Shown piece after piece: positions 23,572-33,896 of a stretch of DNA of 64,000 nucleotides (the first letter of the stretch is position 1; each line of letters opens with the position of its first letter). This stretch comes from an uncultured Alphaproteobacteria bacterium. GTDB taxonomy: Bacteria; Pseudomonadota; Alphaproteobacteria; RF32; CAG-239. Location of the stretch: assembly GCA_934271715.1 (NCBI GenBank), contig CAKQRZ010000003.1, positions 89,055 to 153,054 of the forward strand, written 5' to 3'. The translations under genes and the position numbers were made by a program. A model generated the notes under the pieces. The model made no database searches and was not told the DNA's origin. It was given only the letters and a program-made list of their open reading frames with translations.

Positions 23572-25236
23572 TTACTGAACTCTTACCACGCTGCAGAACA
23601 CACCGCTGCGCCCTAACTGGCTGCAAACTGTGTCTCCGCTTTCCAAACTCTTTACCGGACCTACTCTCAGGTGGAACAATTCCTTGCCCTGCCCGTCTGC
23701 CGGAGCGTCTACCGAATAAAACGGCTCATATCCGCCCAGCAAGGATGAATAGCGTCCCGATAAATCTTTCCACAAATTTTCCAGATTATTCACATCCGAA
23801 TCCGTTCCTAATTCAATAGACAGATTTTCGCCTTTCTGACCGGCAAAGGCACTGCCGTATTTATATTTAGGATAAGGGTTCTGCACACCGCCCATGCTGC
23901 CGCAGTTTACCATAGGCGGCAGGCAATCCGCACCGGACATTATTCCGCTGCCCGAACCGGCGCTTGCTCCGGCCTCGCCGCTGGCACCGTCCGGCATATT
24001 GGCATAGTTAGGAACCGACATCATCCCGTTCAGGCTTCCGCCTGCTGCAACACCTGAGCCTGAAACTCCGCCTGTACCTACTGCGGCACCTGCGCTGCCT
24101 CCGGCATTAGCTCCGCCGGATGCACCATTCGCACCGCCGGCTCCTCCGGAAGCACCGCTGCCTGCAGCCTGCCCGCCTGGGATTTTCGGAGCAATATCCC
24201 AGCTATTCTGGTCATCAGCGTATGAAACATATTGCAAACCCTCTTCGTCCGAGCGGCGCAGTTTCAGGCAAACCATACGCTTGCCGCTGCGCATTACCAT
24301 ATCGCCGATACCCTCAACAATAATCAGGCGGTTATTCGGTCCTTTGGTTCTAAAGCCGACAGGAGTTTCCACGCGTTCCACAATTAAAGTAACAATCGGA
24401 CGCTGCGTCATATTCAAAGCTTTTTCGCCCAAGTCTATATATGTAAAAATATCGTCTCTCCAAACCCGCTCCGGCGCAATTACCACGTCATCAGGGTTCG
24501 GCACATAGATTTCTATATCAAATCTGAATTTTGCCGGATCAATCGGCAGGCTTCTCAGCCAGTCTTCTTTCAAAAAGCGTCTGGTATAAGTAGCATCTAC
24601 GGTTTTATTGTCTCTAAAAGCCGAAGCCGGCGCCGAACCGCCTTTCAATACCCCCGAACTGCTACTGGGACTGCCTCCGGATGAGCCGTTTCCGCCGACT
24701 ACATCAATGTCAATTATAGAGTTGGTCAAACGCTCGGTATTGACAGCCTCGCTTTTGATATAAAACACATACTTGTTGCCGGAACGTCCGTTGATAACAA
24801 CGTTGCTGTCCACGCCGACCTGACTGCCGCTGCGCGGATACAGCATAACCGTGTTAGGCTCGGAGATAGAGCCGTCAAAAGACCCCGTATCGCCAAAAGC
24901 TATGCTTTCAACCCACTCCCATTCCGGAAAGTTTACCAGAGTAATCATGCCCTCGCGTACGCGAATCGGCAGCACCAAGTCCGGCGTCCAATAATACTTG
25001 GAATATGCCGGTTTAGTCTGGCCTTCGCCCAAGTTCTGCAAAGGGTCCTGCCATGCGCTTTGAATCATGCCGATAGAATTGAAACCGGCATAGTTTAAGT
25101 TCATCGGCTGATAGTTGCCCTGCGACTGGTCGGCGTATTGATCAAGCGAATCCGTATTTTCCAGCAAATCCGCTGCAAACGCTTCTGCGCCGAATAATAA
25201 ACTTATTAAAACTGTCCATTTAGCTAAATTTTTCAT
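23572..25236 (-). CDS. VirB9/DotH-like T4SS protein with C-terminal SPOR-like domain
   Basis: 554 aa with a Sec signal peptide (ending AEAFAA). A VirB9/TrbG-like N-terminal domain (about 85-185) is suggested by LPIRVREGMITLVNFPEWEW and VVINGRSGNKYVFYI; a second domain follows (about 215-355), then a long Gly/Ala/Ser linker (about 360-425) and a C-terminal segment (about 480-554) resembling a SPOR peptidoglycan-binding domain (LFHLRVGPVKSLESGDTVC). VirB9 forms the outer ring of the core complex; the SPOR-like end would dock it on cell-wall glycan. DotH/IcmK is the alternative family. Immediately upstream of the split VirB10. Confidence 0.75.
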   Translation of the reverse strand: MKNLAKWTVLISLLFGAEAFAADLLENTDSLDQYADQSQGNYQPMNLNYAGFNSIGMIQSAWQDPLQNLGEGQTKPAYSKYYWTPDLVLPIRVREGMITLVNFPEWEWVESIAFGDTGSFDGSISEPNTVMLYPRSGSQVGVDSNVVINGRSGNKYVFYIKSEAVNTERLTNSIIDIDVVGGNGSSGGSPSSSSGVLKGGSAPASAFRDNKTVDATYTRRFLKEDWLRSLPIDPAKFRFDIEIYVPNPDDVVIAPERVWRDDIFTYIDLGEKALNMTQRPIVTLIVERVETPVGFRTKGPNNRLIIVEGIGDMVMRSGKRMVCLKLRRSDEEGLQYVSYADDQNSWDIAPKIPGGQAAGSGASGGAGGANGASGGANAGGSAGAAVGTGGVSGSGVAAGGSLNGMMSVPNYANMPDGASGEAGASAGSGSGIMSGADCLPPMVNCGSMGGVQNPYPKYKYGSAFAGQKGENLSIELGTDSDVNNLENLWKDLSGRYSSLLGGYEPFYSVDAPADGQGKELFHLRVGPVKSLESGDTVCSQLGRSGVFCSVVRVQ

Positions 25237-25256
25237 ATTTTTTTCCTTAAATGGGG

Positions 25257-26003
25257 TTAATCTTTTAATTGCTTTGTACCATACGAAATCACTTTAAACC
25301 CAACCGGATTTTTTAAGCGTTCCTTATACTGCACCCGCCGCGGCTGATATTGAATTTTTAAGCTGGCTCTGTAGCGGATGGTTCTAGGCTTATACGAAGC
25401 TGGCAGATAGTAGTCCACGCTGTATTCCACCTGCCAAGTGCGGTCTTCAATTTCATTTACCGTCAGAATTTTTACCGAGCTGGTTAAACCGTCTTGCTTC
25501 ATGCGCTGCATCAGCTTGCGTCCGGTGTTTTTCAAAAAGTCTTGATAAACGATAGATGACGACATTTCCTGCAAGTCACCGCCGTTCTGCCAGCGGGATT
25601 CCATTTCTTCGGTATCGGCAAGCAGAGTTGTGCGCAGCAAAATGTATTCACGCACAAAAGTTTCGGTAATAGACTTCTGCGAGTCCATGTCGCGGGTATA
25701 CGGAACAATGCGGTATACCTGCTCTTCCTTGCTGCTCAGAGTCAGCAAATACGGCTCAACCCGATACATCGGCAAAATATTTGAGATTGTCAAAAGCAAA
25801 ATCAGATTGCAGCACAAACTGATAGCCGTTACCACCGCAAAAGCACGAGCCGTCCACAAATATCTTTTTTCGCTGGCATTTACAACCAAGCTGTCTTCAT
25901 TGCGGTTGATACGGCGCACCCCGTGGCGCACTCCGGCTCTGACCTGAGACCCCGACTGCAGCAGTCTTTGCTGTGTATTATTTGCTCCAAGCTGATCTGG
26001 CAT
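25257..26003 (-). CDS. VirB8/DotI-like T4SS protein (copy 2)
   Basis: 248 aa: cytoplasmic N terminus, one membrane span (about 50-75), and a periplasmic NTF2-like VirB8 domain with YRVEPYLLTL shortly after the span and KNPVGFKVISY at the end. Paralogue of the 26358 product, with which it shares order of elements and the PxGFxV ending. Dot/Icm systems likewise carry two such proteins (DotI, DotJ). Assembles the inner-membrane part of the channel. Confidence 0.8.
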   Translation of the reverse strand: MPDQLGANNTQQRLLQSGSQVRAGVRHGVRRINRNEDSLVVNASEKRYLWTARAFAVVTAISLCCNLILLLTISNILPMYRVEPYLLTLSSKEEQVYRIVPYTRDMDSQKSITETFVREYILLRTTLLADTEEMESRWQNGGDLQEMSSSIVYQDFLKNTGRKLMQRMKQDGLTSSVKILTVNEIEDRTWQVEYSVDYYLPASYKPRTIRYRASLKIQYQPRRVQYKERLKNPVGFKVISYGTKQLKD

Positions 26004-26017
26004 ATTATTTTATCCCG

Positions 26018-26209
26018 TTAAATTGTTTCCATAAACCAATCCGGCACGTTTTTAATTATTTCCACCTGCATGCAGGCACACGGAGACAATTTCAGCTCGT
26101 TTATATCTTTACCGGGGCCGACTGCTTCCGGCTCATAATACGAACCAAACAGGCTGCAGGCTGACAAAACCAGCAATAATCCCAAAACTACCAAAATTTT
26201 TTTAGACAT
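26018..26209 (-). CDS. Small lipoprotein, VirB7-like by position
   Basis: 63 aa. Lipobox LLLVLSAC with the lipid-bearing Cys at residue 18, then a short mature part with two further cysteines (SPCACMQVEI). VirB7 is a short lipoprotein that stabilises VirB9 in the outer-membrane core; this gene sits two genes upstream of the VirB9-like gene, between the two VirB8 copies. Sequence alone is too short to prove the family. Confidence 0.7.
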   Translation of the reverse strand: MSKKILVVLGLLLVLSACSLFGSYYEPEAVGPGKDINELKLSPCACMQVEIIKNVPDWFMETI

Positions 26210-26357
26210 TTTAGCCTCTTTTACTATTTGTTACTATATGGCGCAGAATCGGCTGCACCATAGGATATCCCTAGTTTACCGCACTTTTGAGGCAAACTAA
26301 AGATACTCCTTTGGCTATTATACTAAAATAAAAAGATTAAAATTGCTTAAACAAAAA

Positions 26358-27107
26358 CTATTCTCTGATTTCATCCTGATTATATTTCATAACCGTAAAA
26401 CCCAGCGGATTGATTAAACGCGAAAACACCGCCCGCCGCTCCGGTATAAACCGCGGAGTGATAGAAGCCCGCATTTTGGTCTTTTTCAAAGTTAAAGCGC
26501 CGTTTTTGCCGCTGCGGGAGCGCGACAGATTATAAATAGTAAAGTTGACAATCCACGCCGGACTGTTCTCACTTATCTTATTAAGGCTGTCTATCCGCAC
26601 TTCGCTGGAATAGTCGTCATCAAACATCTGGTTAACATTTTCAATGTTCTGCCCCACAAACTCATAATAGACCCTAGGCGACGACAGATAGGCGACAATT
26701 CCCCCCGGTCCCCAGCGCGTACGCATTTCCTGCGTGTCGTTGACAACAGTATTGCGCATAATAACATATTGTTTTATAAACAATTCGGTCATTTGCTTTA
26801 TAGACGGCATTTTCGGAGTTATCGGCTCATAGCGAACCATGGTGGCGGAATCATTTTGGCTGATAATCAGCAGCGGCTCCACAATAATTTCCGGCGCCAG
26901 ACGGAATATCACCAGAGAAGCGCTCAAAAATAACCCCAAAGACAAAATTGCGCACAAAACCACCAGACGCGACAGCCAGCGGAAATAAATCTCCTTTACC
27001 GAATTGTTATTGATTTTATCATCGGTAATATACTGCAGCTGAACATCGTTCGGCTGGGCATTCTTATCTGTCAGCAGCTTAGGCTGCATACCGCTGTTTA
27101 GCTCCAA
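26358..27107 (-). CDS. VirB8/DotI-like T4SS protein (copy 1)
   Basis: 249 aa: cytoplasmic N terminus, membrane span about 48-72, and a VirB8-like periplasmic domain ending INPLGFTVMKYNQDEI. Paralogous to the 25257 product; the two may form a hetero-complex, as DotI/DotJ do. The 148-bp gap to the next gene (26210-26357) shows no clear signal. Confidence 0.8.
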   Translation of the reverse strand: MELNSGMQPKLLTDKNAQPNDVQLQYITDDKINNNSVKEIYFRWLSRLVVLCAILSLGLFLSASLVIFRLAPEIIVEPLLIISQNDSATMVRYEPITPKMPSIKQMTELFIKQYVIMRNTVVNDTQEMRTRWGPGGIVAYLSSPRVYYEFVGQNIENVNQMFDDDYSSEVRIDSLNKISENSPAWIVNFTIYNLSRSRSGKNGALTLKKTKMRASITPRFIPERRAVFSRLINPLGFTVMKYNQDEIRE

Positions 27108-27133
27108 TTTCTGTTCTCCTCACACATTTTTGC

Positions 27134-30100
27134 TCAATACGGATAGGCTGCGCAAAACGGCGGACGCAGCTGTTTGGTCTGTTTTTCCATGCTGCTGTTG
27201 CCCTCTTTTTCATAGACATCCGTCAAAGATTGGTCGGCACGGGCTGTTTTGATTTTTTCTTCAAGCTCGTCCAAATCTTCTTCGCCGGAAATAGAAACCT
27301 CCTCTTCGCTGTCTTTTTCCATTACCTCTTTGGCGTGAACCAATTTTTCTTTATTGGTAACAATCAATTCGGTTGTACCGGTTATAGTCGGCAGCAAATC
27401 CGTCAGCTGGCGCAGATATGCGGTTTTATATTTTTTCAGAGTGTCTGAAACTTTTTTATAGTCGTTTTCGTTGCTTAAGTCAAAATCATCGCTGATAGTA
27501 TAGCCCATACTCTCAAGTACCTCTTTAAGCTGCGCTCTCAGCTCATCCACCTGTGTTTTTTGCAAAACCAGAGCTTTTGCGGCCTCATCATTTATATCTA
27601 CCATATCCAGATAGTCGCCGAACTGGTTGCGGTCAAACAAAAAGCGTGAATACATATAATAGTCGCGGCTTGCGCTCTCCGATTCATTACTCTCCGATCC
27701 ATCCAGCTTATCTGATTTTTTTATCATGCTTACGGCTTTCAGCAAGGCGCTGTTAAAGCTTAAATGTCCGACTTTTTCTACCTTAAACGGTCCGACCATC
27801 TTTACTTGGACGACATAATCCAAAAGCTGACCCAATTCGCTGGCACGATACCATTGAGCAGTATTGACGCTGCCGTTAACAGAAATCGCAGCCCCTGCTT
27901 CTTCATCTCGGCCATTGGCAAGATGCGTGCATTCACGGCCTGAACTTCCAGTTGCATTAGCATAGCCGCCGGCGGTTGCGGTTATATTTTTTCCGTTCAT
28001 TCTGCAAGGGTATATTCCGGAACCGGCTAAAACTTCGGCATTATTCACATTTTCCGGATGAAACAGCTTGTCAAAATCTATATCCCGCTCCACATACGGA
28101 CGGTACGCCAGCAGCGTTCTCCAGATATCCGGCAATTCCAATCCGCTCAGCAGCAAACTGTTGCCGACCAGCGTTACATCTTCATTATTTTCCGGCGTGC
28201 TGTCTATGCCGTCTTTGAAGTATTTTATAACCGCGTCATAGTCATCCATGTCAAAGTGGAAAACTTCTCTAACCGGCGCCTCGCTGAAATCCAGAGGCGA
28301 CTTTGGAGCATAAAAATCGCGCTGGCGCTCTACAATACCCCAGAAATACTCGCTGTCTGCATTAAACTTATCTTTAACCAGCGGAGCATACATTTCGTTA
28401 TATGTGCTGATATAATCGCCGTAGCTGCCGGAATCGCCGTCTTGCGGGTCTAGTCCGAGATTTTGCAGATATTGCAGCAATTCTGTATGTTTTTCTGCTA
28501 TATTTTTTGCACCGGATGCTAAATACTTGCTATCGCCTAAAGCCGCAATTCCCGTATACGTTTCTTCCACTTTTGCTATAGCCTTAGCCTTAGCCGCCTG
28601 CAATAAATCATCAGCGATTGCCAAAACCGTAACTTTGGAAGCCGCGCTGCTGATTTGTTTTACATAATCTTTGCGAGCCTCTTCATAGGCTTTGGCTGCT
28701 TCGTTGATAGACTGACGGGAAGCGGTTTGAGCTTCATTATAGGTAGCAACATAAGCGGCTTTAGCCTGATATATATCTTTATCAATTTGTTCAAGTCTGG
28801 CGCGGGAAGCCTCTATTTGCTGCTTCAGGTTTTCGGCCGAAAGCTTCAGGCTTTCCAGCTTTTTAACTGCCGCTTCTTTATTTTTTTCATTTCCGGCAAT
28901 ATTTTTATTAAATGCTGCGCGCTGCGGAGAAGTCTCTGTTCCGCGTTCCAGACTTTCGCCCTCTTTGATAGCATCTTCAGATTTCGGCATTTCTGTATCA
29001 GCCGTAGAAACCGTTGATTTTTCCTTGTTAATCTCATCCTGCATATCGCTGTATTTTGTGCTGGCCTCATCCATAGAACTGTAAACCGGCGTTTTTGAAT
29101 TTTGCAGGGTTTTAACCTTATTCAAATATTCATTAGTCAGAGCGGTTAAAGACTCTTTTTCGGCGGCAAGCAGGGCGTCCAACTCTGCAGAATCCGGCTC
29201 GGCCGCCGCCGAAGCCACAAATTTTTCAATTGCTTCAGCCGCTTCTTCTCTTTGTTTCTCCGGCGTTTTGACAACCCGTCCGGCAGCATCGCGGATAGAT
29301 TTATACGGATATTTTTCGTTAATAGCTTTAGCAGCTTTCGCCAGCAAATCAACAAAAGTCGTATTGTCTATATAGGCTTTTATATTTTCATATTTGCCGC
29401 TGATATAATCATCATAAAAATATTTCTGGTCGTTCCATAAAACACTAGTTCCTGTCCAAAGCTGTCCGAATGTAGTTTTTCCGGAAACATATTCTTCATT
29501 TATCATTTCGGAAGCCTGTTTTCCTAAGGTCCAGTTCATCAGAGCATTAGCGCGGTTTTCGGCATACATATCGTCTTCCAATGACGGCTTTTTAAGGCTT
29601 TTAACATTTGAACCTTGCTTATCATCAGCATAGCCGGCGTCAGCTTGTGCTTTCATATCCGAAAGCGAGGTATTGCCGGAATCCGAGAAATCAGTAGCTT
29701 CTGACATATAAGAACCGTCTTCATACAAATCGCCTTTGTTTTCTTCCGCCTTATCACGCGTACTTTCTTTTAAAGCCATAAGCCATTTTTCTATTCCTTT
29801 TTTACCTTTTATATTTTTGGCGCTGGAAACGACATAGCATTTTTTATCTTTATCATCCCAGCAGGCTATATCATAATCGCCGACACTAGCCGATTTATCC
29901 GAAAAATTCTTTTCCGGCGAATAGTGGCATTGATACAAACCTTCTTCGTGGCGGAGGCAATTTACATTTGACCACGCCTTGTCCGGATTTTTATAATAAT
30001 AGACTAAGTAGTTGCTAATGCACGATACAGAAATAGCGACATTTCTAGCGGTTTTATGTTGGTAATCAGCCAAATTATTATACATCTCAAAAACATTGCG

Positions 30101-31144
30101 GTATTGCGGCAAAGATTTTTTGAAATTATGCGCGGATATAGCCTCATTCATGGCTTTTTTAGCCTCGGCGATAATCTCCAAGCTGTCAAATTCTTTTTCT
30201 TTACCGGCAACCGGCGATTCCAAACCGGCGTCATCCAAAGTATCAAACTGGCTGTCCTCCTCAACCGAAGCGTCGGCAAGCGTTATCATATTATAGGCAT
30301 AAGCCGTAACCTGCCCGCCTTTTTGGTATTTATCTTCTAAAAAGCTTTGTTTTTCGCTCTTTTTTTCTTCAACATATTCTTTAATTTTTGCCGTACCGCC
30401 AATGCTGCGAACCGCATTATACTGAGCATTCATGGCGGTTAAAAATTCATTATAGCGCATGATTTTGTCATAAATCCGGACTGCAGCCAATGCGTTGTTC
30501 CAGATGCAGACTTTATCTTCTTTTCCCTCTGACTGGCAGTCTTTGCTGCCCAGCCCCATCTCTGTGCAGTCTTCACCTGCAACCAGGCAATTTTCAATCT
30601 TATCCAGCTGCGCCATCATGGTCGTAAGCTCTTTATTGAGTTCGCGGGCGGTAATATACATTTCAAGCGTCGTATCCATAGAGAGCTGCTTGCTGTTTTC
30701 TTCATACTGCTTCATTTTGCTGCCGTTTTTAGACGGATACTGCATAAACAAAGTGATAAACGCCTCTTTAACCTTTCCCTCATCGCTGATGTCTCCGGCA
30801 ACCGTCAAGGTACTGTCTTCAATAACGCGTGAAGCCGAAACCACCTTTTTCTTTTGCGTAATCTTTTGCTTTAAGGCATTAAATTTGCTTTTTCCTAACT
30901 CAACGGCATAGGATGTCGCGCTTTGCTGCACCATTTTTATCAGGTTTGCGCCTTTCAGTTTTTCTTCCATGGCGTTTATCTGGTCAATAGTGCTGGTAAC
31001 AGTAGAAATTGCCGCCGGCGTGCATTGAGCGCAAATCTGCGGAGCAACCGGCAATAACGGCGTATAGTCCGGAAAGATTGCCGCTTCTGCCGGTCTAAAG
31101 AACAAAACGCTGCCTAAAATCAAGATTCTGCTTATATTTTTCAT
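27134..31144 (-). CDS. Large Sec-exported coiled-coil protein of the T4SS cluster, 1336 aa
   Basis: Not recognised as a family. Signal peptide ending PAEAA, then a CAQC motif at about residues 38-41 and long coiled-coil stretches rich in Lys, Glu and Ala (strongest about 640-860). No internal membrane span. It lies between the other exported proteins and the VirB8 gene, where minor pilus (VirB5-type) or secretion partners are often found. Could be a pilus-tip or surface protein, or a substrate. Function inferred from position only. Confidence 0.65.
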   Translation of the reverse strand: MKNISRILILGSVLFFRPAEAAIFPDYTPLLPVAPQICAQCTPAAISTVTSTIDQINAMEEKLKGANLIKMVQQSATSYAVELGKSKFNALKQKITQKKKVVSASRVIEDSTLTVAGDISDEGKVKEAFITLFMQYPSKNGSKMKQYEENSKQLSMDTTLEMYITARELNKELTTMMAQLDKIENCLVAGEDCTEMGLGSKDCQSEGKEDKVCIWNNALAAVRIYDKIMRYNEFLTAMNAQYNAVRSIGGTAKIKEYVEEKKSEKQSFLEDKYQKGGQVTAYAYNMITLADASVEEDSQFDTLDDAGLESPVAGKEKEFDSLEIIAEAKKAMNEAISAHNFKKSLPQYRNVFEMYNNLADYQHKTARNVAISVSCISNYLVYYYKNPDKAWSNVNCLRHEEGLYQCHYSPEKNFSDKSASVGDYDIACWDDKDKKCYVVSSAKNIKGKKGIEKWLMALKESTRDKAEENKGDLYEDGSYMSEATDFSDSGNTSLSDMKAQADAGYADDKQGSNVKSLKKPSLEDDMYAENRANALMNWTLGKQASEMINEEYVSGKTTFGQLWTGTSVLWNDQKYFYDDYISGKYENIKAYIDNTTFVDLLAKAAKAINEKYPYKSIRDAAGRVVKTPEKQREEAAEAIEKFVASAAAEPDSAELDALLAAEKESLTALTNEYLNKVKTLQNSKTPVYSSMDEASTKYSDMQDEINKEKSTVSTADTEMPKSEDAIKEGESLERGTETSPQRAAFNKNIAGNEKNKEAAVKKLESLKLSAENLKQQIEASRARLEQIDKDIYQAKAAYVATYNEAQTASRQSINEAAKAYEEARKDYVKQISSAASKVTVLAIADDLLQAAKAKAIAKVEETYTGIAALGDSKYLASGAKNIAEKHTELLQYLQNLGLDPQDGDSGSYGDYISTYNEMYAPLVKDKFNADSEYFWGIVERQRDFYAPKSPLDFSEAPVREVFHFDMDDYDAVIKYFKDGIDSTPENNEDVTLVGNSLLLSGLELPDIWRTLLAYRPYVERDIDFDKLFHPENVNNAEVLAGSGIYPCRMNGKNITATAGGYANATGSSGRECTHLANGRDEEAGAAISVNGSVNTAQWYRASELGQLLDYVVQVKMVGPFKVEKVGHLSFNSALLKAVSMIKKSDKLDGSESNESESASRDYYMYSRFLFDRNQFGDYLDMVDINDEAAKALVLQKTQVDELRAQLKEVLESMGYTISDDFDLSNENDYKKVSDTLKKYKTAYLRQLTDLLPTITGTTELIVTNKEKLVHAKEVMEKDSEEEVSISGEEDLDELEEKIKTARADQSLTDVYEKEGNSSMEKQTKQLRPPFCAAYPY

Positions 31145-31159
31145 GGTTCTGCTCCTCTG

Positions 31160-32431
31160 TTATAAACCTTTCCAACCGCTGATTCCGCTTGTTGCAGCGT
31201 CCTTTGCCTTATCTTTAGCCTGATCCAAAAGGCTTTTCTTTTTAGCCACATAATCGTCCAAATTAAACTTAGTGTAGTCTTTGCTATAGTCCATCAGTCT
31301 GTATTTATCATTCCACAAGTTGATTTCCGTCATAGTATTAAAGCGGATTTCAGCCAGCAGAAGCTCCATATAAACAGCCGCCGCCTTGGCATTTTGAATA
31401 TCCGCGCCGATTTTCATCGCCATGCCGCCGAAAATACCCTCCGGCGCCGCCGCTTCTTTTCCGCCGGCCGCATTGCCACCGGTTGTGCGGTTCAGATAAT
31501 TGGCGGAAGCTTCAGAAATCTGCTTTTCTTTTATGACGCCGGTCGTAATGACCTTCATCAAATTAAGCAAGGAGTTATAATATTCTCTTTGGCGCTTGCT
31601 TCTGACCCGGGCGATGTTTTCGGAGCTTTCATATTCATATTTGCCCAAGAAGAAAGCTTTAACATCGGCGCCGTACATTTCTTCAATGGCTTTTTCTTCT
31701 TCCGTTTCTTCAGTCGGAGCAAACAAAGACTGCGTAGCCTTATCCAGATAGCCTTTAATTTCTTCTTCCGAAACCTGCTTTTTAAGCTTAGCCGCCTTGT
31801 CGGCCGCTTTCTGCATGCCCTGTTCCAGAGATTTTGCTTTTTCATCGCGTTGAATTTTTTCAGCAGCCAAGGCTTCTTTCTGCTGTTCTAAATCGGCAAT
31901 CTGCTTATTGATTTCTTCACGGCGCTTTTCATCTTTCTGCACGGTTTCAGACTGCAGCTCCACCTTTAGCAGCAGCAATTTGTCGTTTATGGCTTTTTCT
32001 TTGCGGTTGCGCTCTTTATCCAAAGACTGCTTATAATCATTCAGCAATGAAGTGGCTGTATTTAGGTCCAGTTTCATATTAGCATATTGATTGGTTACAT
32101 TCTTTAAGCTCTTAGAAAAGTCAAAATCTCCGGATTTAGCTTGGTCTACGGCATTCTCATAAAAATCAATGGAATTTTTTTCCATATCTTCGCGCATTTT
32201 ATTGAATATGGCCCGCCCCTCGCTGCCGGTGGCTTTTTCTATTTTTTCTTCCAAATCGGACATAGCTTTATTATATTTTTCTTCACATTTTGAAGCTGCT
32301 TTTTGAATGCGCTGATTCAAATTTTCCAGCTGCGTGAAGAAATCCAGCTTTGAAATAGCATAGGCTGACGGACTGTACGAAACAAAGCCAATCATTAAAA
32401 GAGCAAGGATATGTTTTGAACGATGTTTCAT
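31160..32431 (-). CDS. Sec-exported coiled-coil protein, 423 aa
   Basis: Not recognised. The ATG at 32431 is chosen because GGAAAGGA precedes it and it gives a proper signal peptide (ending SAYA). The mature protein is a coiled coil for most of its length (about 30-235), then a region with weaker helical character. VirB5-like proteins are exported, helical and sit near the pilus tip; this is a possible but unproven match. Gap of 16 bp to the preceding gene. Confidence 0.65.
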   Translation of the reverse strand: MKHRSKHILALLMIGFVSYSPSAYAISKLDFFTQLENLNQRIQKAASKCEEKYNKAMSDLEEKIEKATGSEGRAIFNKMREDMEKNSIDFYENAVDQAKSGDFDFSKSLKNVTNQYANMKLDLNTATSLLNDYKQSLDKERNRKEKAINDKLLLLKVELQSETVQKDEKRREEINKQIADLEQQKEALAAEKIQRDEKAKSLEQGMQKAADKAAKLKKQVSEEEIKGYLDKATQSLFAPTEETEEEKAIEEMYGADVKAFFLGKYEYESSENIARVRSKRQREYYNSLLNLMKVITTGVIKEKQISEASANYLNRTTGGNAAGGKEAAAPEGIFGGMAMKIGADIQNAKAAAVYMELLLAEIRFNTMTEINLWNDKYRLMDYSKDYTKFNLDDYVAKKKSLLDQAKDKAKDAATSGISGWKGL

Positions 32432-32447
32432 GATTTTTTCCTTTCCT

Positions 32448-33869
32448 CTATTTAGTTCCGCCGCCAAGTTTCCATGACGTATTGCTGCGTCCCGAAGATG
32501 ATGATTTTCCGCCGGAATTTGAACTGCCGTTTAAGATATTCTGCCCTTGCTGATTCAGCGAGCTGTTAATCAAGCTGTTTGTAAAATCGTCTTTGTGCTG
32601 GTCGCTGAAATTTTTCATAGATTCCGCCGCCGACTGGCTGGCTTTTTCGTTGGCTTCTTCCTGCGCTTTTTTCTGTGCGTCTATAGCCTCTTGGTCATAG
32701 CCGCCGAGCTTGTTAATGCTGTCGGCTGTAGAAACTGCGCTGTCCACAGCTCCCCAAATATTTCCGCTGCTGACATTATCAACCAGATTACTGCCCTGAT
32801 TATAGGTATTTCCGGCATTTTGCAGAGTATCGCCGACATTGCCGCCGATTCCGGCGCTTCCGGCAGCTCCGCCTAAATCTCCCAGAGCACTCCCATAGTT
32901 GCCGTTTTTAACATTATCTACTGCGCTGCTGCCTTTGTTATAAGCATCGCCGGCATTCTTTAGACCGTCTGAAACCTTGCTGTCAACGCCCAGATTTCCG
33001 GCGGCTCCGCCTACTTCACCCAGAGCGCTTCCGTAATTGCCGTTTTTGACATCGTTAATAACGTTAGAACCTTTATTATACGCGTCAGACAGCGACAGGC
33101 CGCCCTCTTTTTCGCTCTTGTCTGCAGCTTCTTGAGCGGCTTTTTCCTCTTCTTCCGCCTTTTTCTTAGCTTCAGCCTCGGCTTCTTCTTCCGCTTCTTT
33201 TGCGGCGTCCGCCCTCATGCTGAGCAAAGAACTTGCCGCTGTCTGACCTTGATAGTTTGCAGCTGCGTCCAAAATTGATTTCCAGCGGCCGTTAGCACGG
33301 GTAGAAACAGCTTTATAGGCATCTTCTATCTGCGGCAAATCAGTAATTTCTGTCTTTTCCTCTTCTTCAAGCTTCTGACCCTCGTTGATGATGGAACGGC
33401 GCAAAACCAAAGCCTTGGCATACATCGTCGCCACGTTTTCAACCTGCAGCTCGTTTATCATTTTTTGTTTTTTCTGAGCTTGAAGCACATCATCGTTAAT
33501 CATGCTTTTCTGCGTCATTTTCTTGCCGAGCTTGCGCGCCAGTTCCGGAGTGCCGATACTGCCTTTAATGTCGCCGGTAATTCCTCCCACGCTCAAAGAA
33601 CGGATTTTAACATTGCTGGCATACGACATTGCGGCGTCAATGGCAAAATTTTTACCCATTTTTTTCAGCTCGCTCAGCCTATCGCGATTGTTTACAAGCT
33701 GCTGCAAATCAAGTTCCTGCCCTGTATATTCTTTGAACACCTTGTTAGCTTCTTCAAAGCCGTTGCGGAGTTTATCCTGAATAAGCGACATCGGGTCCAA
33801 GTCTGCCTTAGCAGCATAAGGAGCTAAGGCTATGACAGCGCTACAGACTATAGCTATTTTAAGTTTCAT
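32448..33869 (-). CDS. Sec-exported protein with 46-residue internal repeats, 473 aa
   Basis: Not recognised. Signal peptide ending AAKA, helical N-terminal part, an acidic coiled coil (about 220-250), then two and a half repeats of 46 residues that start DAYNKGS and contain KNGNYGSALG (138-bp DNA unit, about 32740-33090). The end contains SLNQQGQN, matching SLKQQGSA in the 272-aa product at 35296, so the two share a C-terminal module and probably a partner or fate. Confidence 0.65.
   Translation of the reverse strand: MKLKIAIVCSAVIALAPYAAKADLDPMSLIQDKLRNGFEEANKVFKEYTGQELDLQQLVNNRDRLSELKKMGKNFAIDAAMSYASNVKIRSLSVGGITGDIKGSIGTPELARKLGKKMTQKSMINDDVLQAQKKQKMINELQVENVATMYAKALVLRRSIINEGQKLEEEEKTEITDLPQIEDAYKAVSTRANGRWKSILDAAANYQGQTAASSLLSMRADAAKEAEEEAEAEAKKKAEEEEKAAQEAADKSEKEGGLSLSDAYNKGSNVINDVKNGNYGSALGEVGGAAGNLGVDSKVSDGLKNAGDAYNKGSSAVDNVKNGNYGSALGDLGGAAGSAGIGGNVGDTLQNAGNTYNQGSNLVDNVSSGNIWGAVDSAVSTADSINKLGGYDQEAIDAQKKAQEEANEKASQSAAESMKNFSDQHKDDFTNSLINSSLNQQGQNILNGSSNSGGKSSSSGRSNTSWKLGGGTK
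32740..33090 (-). repeat. 138-bp tandem repeats, two full and one partial copy
   Basis: They encode the 46-residue units of the 473-aa protein; the third copy diverges after about 15 residues. Confidence 0.75.
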
Positions 33870-33896
33870 TTCCTTTCTCCTTATGACATCACTCTA

